Assembly (NCBI RefSeq): GCF_000964525.1
Contig: NZ_BAZG01000015.1
Span: forward strand, 1-49,299
From: Anaeromyxobacter sp. PSR-1
Lineage (GTDB): Bacteria > Myxococcota > Myxococcia > Myxococcales > Anaeromyxobacteraceae
Length of the DNA stretch: 49,299 bases
Reading direction: 5' to 3'
The notes below the pieces were generated by a model, which did no database searches, was not told where the DNA came from, and was given only the letters and a program-made list of their open reading frames with translations. Positions 1-7,393 of the stretch are shown in pieces. Position 1 is the stretch's first letter; every line of letters starts with the position of its first letter. The translations under genes and the position numbers were made by a program.

Positions 1-675
1 AGGAACGCCGCGGCGTGCGCGACGTCCTCGGGCCGCCCCGATGCGGCGGGCGGGGAGCCGCTCGGCCATCGCGGCGAACGTCGCCGCCTTGCCCTCGCCC
101 GCGACGGCGTCCCAGATCTCCGTGTCCACCCAGCCCGGCGAGAGCGCGTTCACGCGCAGCGGGGCGAGCTCGAGCGCCGCGGCCCGCACGAACGCCGCGA
201 GCGCGCCGTTCACCGCGGCGATCATCGAGCCCCGCGGCATGGGGCGATCCGCGGCGATCCCGGTGGTGAACGTGAGCGAGCCGCCCGGCCGGAGCGCCGG
301 CGCCCCGTGCTTCGCGAGCAGCAGCGCGCCGAGCAGCTTCGAGTCCACCACCGCGCGGGCCGCCTCGAGGTCGAAGGCGGCGATGGGCTGGTAGGCGGGG
401 ACCACCGCGGTCGCGACCACGTGGTCGGCGGCCGGGACCTCCCGGAACAGCCGCACCACCTCGTCCTCGCGCCGGACGTCGGCCGCGACCGCCCGCGCCC
501 TCGGGCCGGCGCCGAGCCCTCCCAGCGCCCGCGCCAGGCGCTCCGGGGAGCGGCCCGCCAGCACCACCTCGGCGCCGCGCGCCAGCGCCTCCCGCGCGAC
601 GGCGAGCCCGATCCCCGAGCCGCCGCCCACCACCACCACCGTCCGGTCCTTCAGCCCAGCAGGTGTCGTCGTCAT
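1..675 (-). CDS. SDR-family oxidoreductase, 3' end off the window, with an apparent frameshift
   Basis: This is a short-chain dehydrogenase/reductase. The ATG at 675 opens a frame with the Rossmann NAD(P)-binding motif GGGSGIG about 17 residues in, and later segments usual for SDRs (AAVNGALAAFVRAAALELAP, then RVNALSPGWVDT). The usual catalytic Tyr-x3-Lys is not obvious; the segment holding MIAAVNGALAAF aligns where YxxxK normally lies, so this may be one of the atypical SDRs that lack it. Near the left edge the frame runs into Arg-rich nonsense, while the next frame reads RPEDVAHAAAF, the standard SDR C-terminal motif. The switch falls at a run of four C at 36-39, so one extra base (real, or a sequencing error) explains it. 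The gene faces a LysR regulator across about 60 bp, a common regulator-target layout. Substrate unknown. Confidence 0.8.
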   Translation of the reverse strand, partial: MTTTPAGLKDRTVVVVGGGSGIGLAVAREALARGAEVVLAGRSPERLARALGGLGAGPRARAVAADVRREDEVVRLFREVPAADHVVATAVVPAYQPIAAFDLEAARAVVDSKLLGALLLAKHGAPALRPGGSLTFTTGIAADRPMPRGSMIAAVNGALAAFVRAAALELAPLRVNALSPGWVDTEIWDAVAGEGKAATFAAMAERLPARRIGAARGRRARRGVP

Positions 676-693
676 GCGCGCATCCATGCGCGC
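676..693. promoter_or_regulatory. Inverted repeat between divergent SDR and LysR genes
   Basis: GCGCGCAT and ATGCGCGC form a perfect 8-bp inverted repeat with a 2-bp spacer, directly at the SDR start and within the 62 bp that separate it from the LysR gene. The position suits an operator for the LysR protein, but the GC-rich sequence makes chance repeats common. No clean T-N11-A LysR box was confirmed. Function is inferred. Confidence 0.3.
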
Positions 694-737
694 CGCCGCC
701 GCGCGACGCAACGGGACGATCCGGTATGCTTCGTCCC

Positions 738-1664
738 ATGGACGAGATGATCGATCCGGGGGACCTGCGGCTGTTCGTGGCGGTGGCCCGGCACGCGAGC
801 TTCGTGGGGGCCTCCCGGCGCACCGGCGTCCCCACCAGCACGGTGAGCCGGGCGGTGGCGCGGCTGGAGGAGCGGCTCGGGGTCCGCCTGCTGCACCGCA
901 CCTCGCGGCGGGTCTCCGCGACCGACGAGGGCGCGCGGCTGCTCGCGCGCGCGGCGCCGGTGCTGGATCAGCTCCGGGACGTGCTCGAGGACGCGGCCGG
1001 GCGCGACGGGGAGCCCACCGGCCGGCTGCGGGTGACCGCGCCCGTGGTCACCGGCGCGGAGCGGGTCGGCCGGGCGCTCATCGCGTACGCGGCCGCCCAC
1101 CCGCGCGTCACGGTGGACCTGCGGCTCACCAACTCGGTGCTGAGCCTGGTGGAGGAGGCGCTCGACCTCGCGTTCCGGGTCGGGCCGGTGGCCGAGGCCG
1201 ACGTGGTGGCGCGGCGGCTCTGGGCGATCCCGTACGCGCTGGCCGCGTCGCCGGCGGTGGTCGCGCGCGCGCTCGGCGGCCGCCGGAGGGTGGACGCGGC
1301 GGCGCTGGCGCGGGCGCCGGCGGTGGTGACGCACCCGGGCCGGCCGTGGCGGTTCCGGGGCGCGGACGGGACGCAGCGCGAGCTGAGGCCGAACGAGCGC
1401 TTCGCGGCGAGCGACCCGCGCGTCGCGGTCGAGGCGGCGCTGGCGGGGCTCGGCGTGGTGCGCGCGCCGGCCGAGATGATCGCGCGCGCGGGCGGGCTGG
1501 TGCCGCTGGAGTGCGCGCTCGGGGAGCCGGAGGGGCGGGAGCTGTTCGCGGTCTACCCGTCGCGGCGCCTCGTGCCGCGGCGCGTGCGCGAGGCCATCGA
1601 CTGGGTGCGGCGGGCGGAGCCCGGCGGGGCGGACGGGCCGCGGCGCCCGCGCCGGCACGGCTGA
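738..1664 (+). CDS. LysR-family transcriptional regulator
   Basis: A 308-residue LysR-type regulator, the usual length. The N-terminal winged helix-turn-helix starts at once (GDLRLFVAVARHASFVGASR, then STVSRAVARLEERLGVRLLHR), followed by a periplasmic-binding-like effector domain from about residue 90 (TGRLRVTAPVVTGAERVGRAL). The ATG at 738 is preferred over upstream starts at 663 and 726 because the extra residues there are not LysR-like; the ATG at 747 is also possible. Such proteins often control a divergently transcribed gene, here the SDR gene, and close relatives act on dehydrogenases or quinone reductases. The inducer is unknown. Confidence 0.88.
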   Translation: MDEMIDPGDLRLFVAVARHASFVGASRRTGVPTSTVSRAVARLEERLGVRLLHRTSRRVSATDEGARLLARAAPVLDQLRDVLEDAAGRDGEPTGRLRVTAPVVTGAERVGRALIAYAAAHPRVTVDLRLTNSVLSLVEEALDLAFRVGPVAEADVVARRLWAIPYALAASPAVVARALGGRRRVDAAALARAPAVVTHPGRPWRFRGADGTQRELRPNERFAASDPRVAVEAALAGLGVVRAPAEMIARAGGLVPLECALGEPEGRELFAVYPSRRLVPRRVREAIDWVRRAEPGGADGPRRPRRHG

Positions 1665-1669
1665 CCGGC

Positions 1670-2584
1670 TCAGGCGTCGCGGCGCTGCTCGACCCGGCGC
1701 AGCTTGTCCGGGTTGAGCACCGCGTAGAACGCGGTCACGCGCCCGCCGTCGGTGGCGATCGAGGTGGTCGAGAACGGCCGCCCGTCGAGGTAGGTGAGCA
1801 TGGCCGGCTCGCCGTTGATCCAGACCAGCTCGCGCCGCATCCGGCCGCCGGCCTTGCGCGCGACGTTCAGCAGGAAGCGCACGATGCGCGCGCTGCCGCG
1901 GAGCCCGCGGGCGACGTGGACCTTCCCGCCGCCGTCGGAGGTCCAGGTGGCGTCGTCCGACACGAGCGCGAGCAGGGCCTGCTCGTCCGCCGCCGCGAGC
2001 CGGTCCAGGAGGCGGGCCACGAGCTGGTGCCGGGCCTCGAGCGGCACCTCGAACCGCGGGCGCCCCTCGCGCACCCGCAGCCGCGCCCGGTGGAGCACCT
2101 GCCGGCAGGCCTCCTCGCTCCGGTCGAGCACCCGGGCGATCTCCCCGTAGCCGGCGCCGAAGACGTCGCGGAGCAGGAGCGCGGCGCGCTCGTCCGGCGA
2201 GAGCCGCTCGAGCAGCACCAGGAACGCCATGGACAGATCGGAGGCCAGCTCGGAGCGCGCGTCGGCGGGCGGCGCGGCGCCGGTGAGGAGCGGCTCCGGC
2301 AGCCAGTCGCCCACGTAGCGCTTCCGCTCGCCGCTCGCCTGTCGCAGCCGATCGACCGCGAGCCGGCTCGTCACCGAGACCAGCCAGGCCTCCGGGTTCT
2401 GGACGTCCGAGCCGCCCGCCTCGTGCCAGCGGAGGTAGGCGGTCTGCAGCACGTCCTCCGCGTCCGGGACGGTGCCGAGCATGCGGTAGGCGATGCCGAA
2501 CAGGCGAGGGCGGAGGCGCTCGAACACGGCGGCGCGGTCGCTCGGATCTGCGCCGGCGGGGGTGGAGGCGAAGGCGGTGGACAT
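1670..2584 (-). CDS. ECF41-type RNA polymerase sigma factor with C-terminal SnoaL-like domain
   Basis: A 304-residue ECF sigma factor. Region 2 occupies about residues 20-90 (FGIAYRMLGTVPDAEDVLQ), region 4 about 125-180 (LLERLSPDERAALLLRDVF, then YGEIARVLDRSEEACRQVLH). A long C-terminal SnoaL/NTF2-like domain follows and ends in AVLNPDKL. The WLPEPL element after region 2 and the NPDKL tail are marks of the ECF41 (SigJ-like) group, in which the C-terminal domain replaces a separate anti-sigma factor and modulates activity. ECF41 genes typically neighbour a carboxymuconolactone decarboxylase, oxidoreductase or epimerase gene, and here the CMD-family gene is divergent. The ATG at 2584 is chosen because the upstream extension has no sigma-like sequence. 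The inducing signal is unknown. Confidence 0.88.
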   Translation of the reverse strand: MSTAFASTPAGADPSDRAAVFERLRPRLFGIAYRMLGTVPDAEDVLQTAYLRWHEAGGSDVQNPEAWLVSVTSRLAVDRLRQASGERKRYVGDWLPEPLLTGAAPPADARSELASDLSMAFLVLLERLSPDERAALLLRDVFGAGYGEIARVLDRSEEACRQVLHRARLRVREGRPRFEVPLEARHQLVARLLDRLAAADEQALLALVSDDATWTSDGGGKVHVARGLRGSARIVRFLLNVARKAGGRMRRELVWINGEPAMLTYLDGRPFSTTSIATDGGRVTAFYAVLNPDKLRRVEQRRDA

Positions 2585-2662
2585 GCGTGGAAGACGATCG
2601 AGGGGAGGGTGGCGTGACCGCGGTCGCGTCGCTCGAACCGAACGGGGCGTCCGCGCGCCGCC

Positions 2663-2688
2663 GGTCACGGCGACGTGGCGGCGCCGTC
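2663..2688 (+). promoter_or_regulatory. Putative ECF41-dependent promoter of the CMD gene
   Basis: GGTCACG (2663-2669) and CGTC (2685-2688), 15 bp apart, resemble the -35 TGTCACA and -10 CGTC elements described for ECF41 targets (5 of 7 and 4 of 4 positions). The -10 lies 35 bp before the CMD start and the element sits between the sigma gene and its presumed target. It is a pattern match only. Confidence 0.45.
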
Positions 2689-2723
2689 TTCCGGGCATGA
2701 ACCACGAACACCGAGGAGAGGCC

Positions 2724-3215
2724 ATGCAGCCGAGGATCGATCACTGGAAGGTGGCGCCGGGTGCGCTGCGGGCGATGTACGCGCTCGAGCAGTACGTGCG
2801 GGGCTCGGGCCTGGACCTGACGCTCTACCACCTGGTCAAGCTGCGCGCGTCGTACATCAACGGCTGCGCGTTCTGCGTGGACATGCACACGAAGGAGGCC
2901 CGCGCCCACGGGGAGACCGAGCAGCGGCTCTACGCGGTGCCGGTCTGGCGGGAGACCCCGTTCTTCACCCCGCGCGAGCGCGCCGCGCTCGCCTGGACGG
3001 AGAGCGTCACGCTCATCGGCCAGACCGGCGTGCCGGACGAGGCGTTCGAGGCGGCGCGCGAGGAGTTCGAGGAGGCGGAGCTGGTCGACCTCACGATGGC
3101 GATCGTCGCCATCAACGGGTGGAACCGGCTCGCGGTCTCGTTCCGCGCGCCCGTCGGCACGTACCAGGTCGGCGCGAACCGCGCCCCGGCGGAGCCCGCC
3201 GCGCAGCGGGCCTAG
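2724..3215 (+). CDS. Carboxymuconolactone decarboxylase/AhpD-family protein
   Basis: A 163-residue protein of the CMD/AhpD-like alkylhydroperoxidase fold. The core motif is FCVDMHTKEAR near residue 50, preceded by NGCA, which gives the CxxC-x3-H pattern of the AhpD-like peroxidase site (C at NGC and FC, His in MHTK). Members are small cytosolic antioxidant or thiol-active proteins; a hydroperoxide substrate is likely but not shown. A Shine-Dalgarno-like GAGGAGAG precedes the ATG. The gene is divergent from the ECF41 sigma gene, the classic pairing, so it is the probable regulon member. The start is firm because the conserved DHWKVAPGALRAMYALE begins right after it. Confidence 0.88.
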   Translation: MQPRIDHWKVAPGALRAMYALEQYVRGSGLDLTLYHLVKLRASYINGCAFCVDMHTKEARAHGETEQRLYAVPVWRETPFFTPRERAALAWTESVTLIGQTGVPDEAFEAAREEFEEAELVDLTMAIVAINGWNRLAVSFRAPVGTYQVGANRAPAEPAAQRA

Positions 3216-3224
3216 GCATCGCCG

Positions 3225-3824
3225 CTAGCGCTCCGGCCGGGCCCCGGGCCGCGCAGGCCCGGGGCTCGCGCCGTCCACGCGCTCGGCGCGCGCCCGCGCG
3301 GCCCGCAGGATCATCCTGCGGATCCACGCGCTGAAGGGCCCGATCGCGAGCCAGTACGCGCCGAACGCGAGCCCGGCGCGCCGTCCGCGCGTCCGCACCC
3401 ACGTCTCCGTCCAGAGCAGCGCGCCGCCGTCCCGCGGCTCGGCGCGGAAGTTGCCGACGGCCGCGAACTCCGCCGCCGCGAGCGCGCCTGCGAACGCGGC
3501 CGGCCCGTGCCGCGCCGCGGCCGGGCGCTGGACGCCGAACACCCACTCGCGGCCGGGCTCGTCCGCGAGCATGGCGAACGGGGCCGCGGAGAAGAAGTCC
3601 CGCAGCGCCTGGTCGGGAGCGTGCCCCAGCCGGCGCAGCGTGAACAGCGCCCGGACCGCCGGCAGGTCGCTCAGCCGGAGCGCGAGCGCGGCGGAGAGCG
3701 CGACCTCCGGCGGCGAGGCCACCGCGAGCGCGTGCCGCTCGAGCAAGGTCCAGCCCTCGCCGGCCCAGCCGTCCAGCGCGCAGCGGGCGCGCGGGGCGCG
3801 CCGGTTCGAGTACGGTCTCAGCAC
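3225..3824 (-). CDS. Hypothetical protein, possible SRPBCC/cyclase-like fold
   Basis: A 199-residue protein without a firm family. It has the layout of polyketide-cyclase/START-like small proteins: an early strand and helix (RHALAVASPPEVALSAALAL), a mid Trp/Phe-rich stretch (EPGREWVFGVQRP), late strands rich in Glu and Thr (LLWTETWVRTRG) and an amphipathic C-terminal helix (FSAWIRRMILRAARARAE). No signal peptide or membrane segment is evident. It is convergent with the CMD gene, 9 bp away, and lies downstream of the lipoprotein gene on the same strand with a gap of about 150 bp, so co-transcription is uncertain. The ligand-binding fold is an inference from pattern only. Confidence 0.6.
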   Translation of the reverse strand: MLRPYSNRRAPRARCALDGWAGEGWTLLERHALAVASPPEVALSAALALRLSDLPAVRALFTLRRLGHAPDQALRDFFSAAPFAMLADEPGREWVFGVQRPAAARHGPAAFAGALAAAEFAAVGNFRAEPRDGGALLWTETWVRTRGRRAGLAFGAYWLAIGPFSAWIRRMILRAARARAERVDGASPGPARPGARPER

Positions 3825-3977
3825 GTGCGGCTCCGGCGGCGCGGCGGCGCCCGATGTCCCCCCGCGGCCGCGCGTGATACGCCGCCGGGCGAGGCGCGCG
3901 CAAGCGGGCCGCGCCGGCGGCCCCGACCGGGTGGGTGCACCGTGGGTGCGGCCAGCGCGGGCCCGCGCGACGAGCCG

Positions 3978-5789
3978 TCAGGGCGCCAGCTCGACCGCGA
4001 TCCCGTCGTCCCCCTGCGGCACGAGCGTGTCCTCGCCCACCACGATGGTGCCGCCGAACGTGCCGCCCATGGTGACCTCGTGGTCGGCGCCGTACGAGAG
4101 CGCCTGCGCGCGCGTCGAGCTGCACTGGCCGTTCGTCGGCACGGTGCGCGTCCAGAGCGGCGTGTTCGCGAGATCGAACGTGCGGACGGTCACCGCCATG
4201 CAGCTGCTCGAGTTGCCCGCCACCGCCGCCCGGCCGGTGGGGTCCACGCCCAGCAGCGCGGGCCAGAGCCGCTCCACGCCGCGCGCCCAGCGCGGCGTCC
4301 CGTCGGCCTCCAGCACCGCCAGCACCAGCGCGCCGTTGTCCACGGTCGAGTCGCCCCAGGTGACCGTGCCGGCGCGATCCGCCAGCAGCACCAGCGTCCC
4401 CTTGCTGGTGGCCCCGAGCCCGCTGAAGTAGCCGAGCGTGTCGTTGCGGACCGACCACTGGACCTTGCCGTCGGTGCCGAGCTTCACCACCTGCGCGGTC
4501 CACGCGGCCGGCGAGGGCGCCGGCGCGCCGTCCACGAGGCCGTTGTACGAGTGGCCGGCCACGTAGGCCTCGCCGGTGGGCGCGAGCGTGAGCGCGTCGA
4601 GCCACTGCGACGACCTCGACCAGAGCAGCTTGCCCTCCCAGGAGTACTTCTCGACCACCGGGGCGTACGTCTGGCGGGGGGCGCGGAACACCAGCGCCGA
4701 CCCGGAGTCGTCGGTCGCGAGCTGGTTGACGCTCGACCCGGCCAGCGAGACCGTCCAGACGTGGCGGCCGTCGGGGCCGAGCTTCACCAGCGCCGAGTCC
4801 TCGATGGCCCCGCCGCCGAGATCGAGCCCGGGGCGCCCGCTGCAGTCGCCCCAGCACTGCGCGTCGACCGTCAGCAGCACGTTCCCGAGCCGGGTGACCG
4901 CCATGCGGAACACCGGCCAGCCGGCGTACGTGAAGCGCTTCGACCACACCACCTCGCCGTCGTGATCCCGCTTCTCGAGGCGGAGCGTGCCGCCGCCCGG
5001 GCCCGCCTCGTCCATGGTGGTGGAGAGCAGCACGCGCGATCCCTCCGCGTCCACGCCGACCGCGACGTAGGCGTCGGGCCCGGGGGTGCTCACGGTCGCG
5101 TACCAGCGCACCTGCGGGGCCGGCGCGGGCGCGGCGCAGACGTTCTGGTTGCCGCCGCCGCCGCAGGTCTGGCCCTCGGGGCAGGCGCCGCAGTCGAGCG
5201 TGCCGCCGCAGGCGTCGTCGATGCGGCCGCAGTCCTTCCCCTGGGCGGCGCAGGTGGTCGGCGTGCACGGCGCGGCCCCGCAGGTGTTCGAGGCCGTGCA
5301 GACCTTCCCGCTCCCGCAGGCGCCGCAGTCGAGCGTGCCGCCGCAGCGGTCCGGGATCGTGCCGCAGGTCTTGCCCTCCTTCGCGCAGGTGGTGCGGGTG
5401 CAGCCCGCCGACGGCGTCCCGCACACGTTCGGCGTGCCGGCGCCGCCGCAGGTCTGGCCCTGGGGGCAGCTCCCGCAGTCCAGCTTGCCGCCGCAGCCGT
5501 CGTCCACCTGGCCGCAGCTCTTCCCGAGCGACTGGCAGGTGGCGGGGTGGCACGCCGGCGCCCCGCAGGCGTTCGCCGTGCCGCCGCCGCCGCAGGTCTG
5601 GCCGTCGGGGCACCCGCCGCACTGGAGGAAGCCGCCGCAGCCGTCGCTCACCTGTCCGCACGACGCGCCCGCCGCGGCGCAGTCCGCCGGCGTGCAGGAG
5701 TCCCGCTTGCCGCCGCCGCTCGAGCCGCAGCCCAGCCACGCCACCACCCCGACGACGATCCACGCCGCCCGCCAGCCCGCGCGTCCCAC
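3978..5789 (-). CDS. Cys-rich repeat lipoprotein with C-terminal propeller-like domain
   Basis: A 603-residue predicted secreted lipoprotein. A hydrophobic signal (WIVVGVVAWLGC) ends in a lipobox with the lipidated Cys at 21, then a Gly/Ser linker. Residues 32 to about 224 hold four Cys-rich repeats of about 45-50 residues (pattern CxxxxCxxxGxxCG...CGGxLxCGxCPxGQTCGG). From about residue 230 comes a repeat domain with strands such as VVWSKRF, VQWSVRND, PRWARGVERLW, spaced like a beta-propeller of the PQQ/SBBP kind. Proteins of this layout are common in myxobacteria and of unknown role; surface adhesion or ligand sensing is a guess. The many Cys suggest disulfides in the oxidising envelope. 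Upstream of the start there are 291 bp without a gene. Confidence 0.78.
   Translation of the reverse strand: MGRAGWRAAWIVVGVVAWLGCGSSGGGKRDSCTPADCAAAGASCGQVSDGCGGFLQCGGCPDGQTCGGGGTANACGAPACHPATCQSLGKSCGQVDDGCGGKLDCGSCPQGQTCGGAGTPNVCGTPSAGCTRTTCAKEGKTCGTIPDRCGGTLDCGACGSGKVCTASNTCGAAPCTPTTCAAQGKDCGRIDDACGGTLDCGACPEGQTCGGGGNQNVCAAPAPAPQVRWYATVSTPGPDAYVAVGVDAEGSRVLLSTTMDEAGPGGGTLRLEKRDHDGEVVWSKRFTYAGWPVFRMAVTRLGNVLLTVDAQCWGDCSGRPGLDLGGGAIEDSALVKLGPDGRHVWTVSLAGSSVNQLATDDSGSALVFRAPRQTYAPVVEKYSWEGKLLWSRSSQWLDALTLAPTGEAYVAGHSYNGLVDGAPAPSPAAWTAQVVKLGTDGKVQWSVRNDTLGYFSGLGATSKGTLVLLADRAGTVTWGDSTVDNGALVLAVLEADGTPRWARGVERLWPALLGVDPTGRAAVAGNSSSCMAVTVRTFDLANTPLWTRTVPTNGQCSSTRAQALSYGADHEVTMGGTFGGTIVVGEDTLVPQGDDGIAVELAP
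5118..5696 (-). repeat. Four tandem Cys-rich coding repeats
   Basis: Four in-frame copies of a module of about 45-50 codons encode the Cys-rich half of the lipoprotein. Copies 1, 2 and 4 share the CPxGQTCGGxG block; copy 3 is shortened there (CGSGKVCTASNTCG). The DNA copies are similar but not identical, which fits old duplication with divergence; recombination could change the copy number. Confidence 0.8.
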
Positions 5790-5902
5790 GGCCGCCTCCC
5801 CGATCGCGCGTGAGACGCGATCGCCCCGGCGTCAAGGTGCCGTCTCGGGGAGCGCCGGGGCGACGCCCCGCGAGGCCCACACCCTGCTCGGTGGCGCGGA
5901 GA

Positions 5903-5954
5903 CCCGTTTACGCCCCGTGGAGGACGCTTCGCGCGACGCCCCGTTCACGCCCCG
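5903..5954. repeat. Direct repeat upstream of the DoxX-like gene
   Basis: CCCGTTTACGCCCCG (5903-5917) recurs as CCCGTTCACGCCCCG (5940-5954), 14 of 15 identical and 37 bp apart. It lies in the 291-bp gene-free stretch between the lipoprotein gene and the DoxX-like gene, where a regulator could bind two sites. I see no other clear element in this gap. Confidence 0.35.
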
Positions 5955-6080
5955 ATGAGATCTCCCTCCTGATCGTGTCGATCCGGCGAGGCGTCGATCG
6001 TCGTCGGAGGAGCCGGCGGGATGGACGCCGCCACGAAACCCCTCGGGCGCGAGCCCGGACCTGACGGACGGGAGCACGAC

Positions 6081-6551
6081 ATGGAGCTGACGACGGACAT
6101 CGGTGGGCGGAGCGCGGCGGGCGTGGACCGGACGCGGGCGGGCGCGACGTCGAGGAGGGCGCTGTGGACCGGGCGCGTGCTGAGCGGCCTCGCCATCGTG
6201 TTCCTCGCCTTCGACGCGCTCGGGAAGCTGATGCGGGCGGCGCCGGTCCTGGAGGGCTCGCAGCAGCTCGGCTACCCGCTCGACACGGTGGTCGGGATCG
6301 GCGCGACGCTGCTCGCCTGCGTCGCGCTCTACGCGATCCCGCGCACGGCGGCGCTCGGGGCCATCCTGCTCACCGGCTACCTGGGCGGCGCGGTCGCCAC
6401 GCACGTGCGGGTGGGGAACCCGCTCTTCAGCCACGTGCTGTTCCCCACCTACGTCGCCGCGCTGATCTGGGGCGGCCTGGTGCTGCGCGACCGGCGGCTG
6501 CTGGCGGCGCTGCTGCGCGGGCGCGCCGGCGCGGCGGACGAGGAGGCCTGA
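6081..6551 (+). CDS. DoxX-like small integral membrane protein
   Basis: A 156-residue inner-membrane protein with about four transmembrane helices (VLSGLAIVFLAFDALGKLM; VVGIGATLLACVALYAIP; AALGAILLTGYLGGAVATHV; PTYVAALIWGGLVL). The pattern, with Asp and Lys in the first helix and GYLGGAVATHVR in the third, fits the DoxX-like family, which is often linked to redox or respiratory-chain functions but poorly defined. The ATG at 6081 follows GGGAGCACGAC; an upstream in-frame ATG at 6021 would add a charged tail without support. The stop overlaps the next start (TGATG), so translation of the hydrolase gene is probably coupled. Confidence 0.75.
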   Translation: MELTTDIGGRSAAGVDRTRAGATSRRALWTGRVLSGLAIVFLAFDALGKLMRAAPVLEGSQQLGYPLDTVVGIGATLLACVALYAIPRTAALGAILLTGYLGGAVATHVRVGNPLFSHVLFPTYVAALIWGGLVLRDRRLLAALLRGRAGAADEEA

Positions 6552-7390
6552 TGGAGCGGGTGATCTCAAGGGACGGGACCGCCATCGCGTTCGAGCGGCA
6601 CGGCGCCGGCCCCGCGCTCGTCGTGGTGGACGGGGCGCTGTGCAGCCGGGCGTTCGGCCCGGTGCCACGGCTCGCGCCGCTCCTCGCGCGCCGCTTCACC
6701 GTCATCGCGTACGACCGGCGCGGGCGCGGCGGGAGCGGCGACACGGCGCCGTACGCGGTGGCGCGCGAGGTGGAGGACCTGGCCGCGCTGGTCGAGGCGG
6801 CCGGCGGGTCGGCGGCCGCCCTCGGCTTCTCCTCCGGCGCGGCGCTCGCGCTGGAGGCGGCCGCGAGCGGCGTCCGCCTGACCGAGGTCGCGGCGTACGA
6901 GCCGCCCTGGGTGGACGACGGCGGCGGCGCGAACGCGGGCCACGACGTGGAGCTCCGGCGCCTGCTCGCCGCCGGGCGGCGCGGGGCGACGGTCCGCTAC
7001 TTCATGCGCCGGATGGTCGGCGTGCCGGCGATGGCGGTCTGGGCGATGCGGCTGCTCCCGATGTGGCGGAAGCTGGAGGCGGTGGCGCACACGCTCCCGT
7101 ACGACGCGGCGATCATGGGCGACTGGGCCGTCCCGGCGGCGCGCCTGTCGGCGCTGCGGGTGCCGGTCCTGCTGATGAACGGCGGGAAGACCGCGCCGGC
7201 GCTCGCCCGGGCGGCTCGCGGCGCCGCGGCGGCGATCCCCGGCGCGCGCCACCTGGAGCTCCCGGGGCAGACGCACGCGGTCGAGCCGGAGCTGCTGGCC
7301 GAGACGCTGGAGGAGGTCGCCTTCGGGCTGCAGGCCGCCGGGCGGTCGGGAGCGCCCGGGGCGGACCTGTGGGCCGCCGGGCCCGCCTGA
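6551..7390 (+). CDS. Alpha/beta-fold hydrolase
   Basis: A 279-residue alpha/beta hydrolase, near the usual size. The nucleophile elbow is GFSSG (Ser at about residue 95), after the typical VIAYDRRGRGGSGD segment; the catalytic His is probably in LPGQTHAVEPE near the end, and the acid lies somewhere before it. No signal peptide. Substrate cannot be told from sequence; similar proteins act as esterases or haloperoxidase-like enzymes. It is translationally coupled to the DoxX-like gene and its stop lies 3 bp from the stop of the convergent sigma-factor gene. Confidence 0.85.
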   Translation: MERVISRDGTAIAFERHGAGPALVVVDGALCSRAFGPVPRLAPLLARRFTVIAYDRRGRGGSGDTAPYAVAREVEDLAALVEAAGGSAAALGFSSGAALALEAAASGVRLTEVAAYEPPWVDDGGGANAGHDVELRRLLAAGRRGATVRYFMRRMVGVPAMAVWAMRLLPMWRKLEAVAHTLPYDAAIMGDWAVPAARLSALRVPVLLMNGGKTAPALARAARGAAAAIPGARHLELPGQTHAVEPELLAETLEEVAFGLQAAGRSGAPGADLWAAGPA

Positions 7391-7393
7391 GCG

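Noticed and set aside
672-2909. Minus-strand frame of 745 codons over LysR and the sigma gene
   Set aside because: It is antisense to LysR and out of frame with the ECF41 gene, which has clear sigma regions; low-complexity product.
5118-5696. CRISPR array or satellite DNA
   Set aside because: The repeats are in-frame, about 135-150 bp long, imperfect, and code for the Cys-rich part of the lipoprotein.
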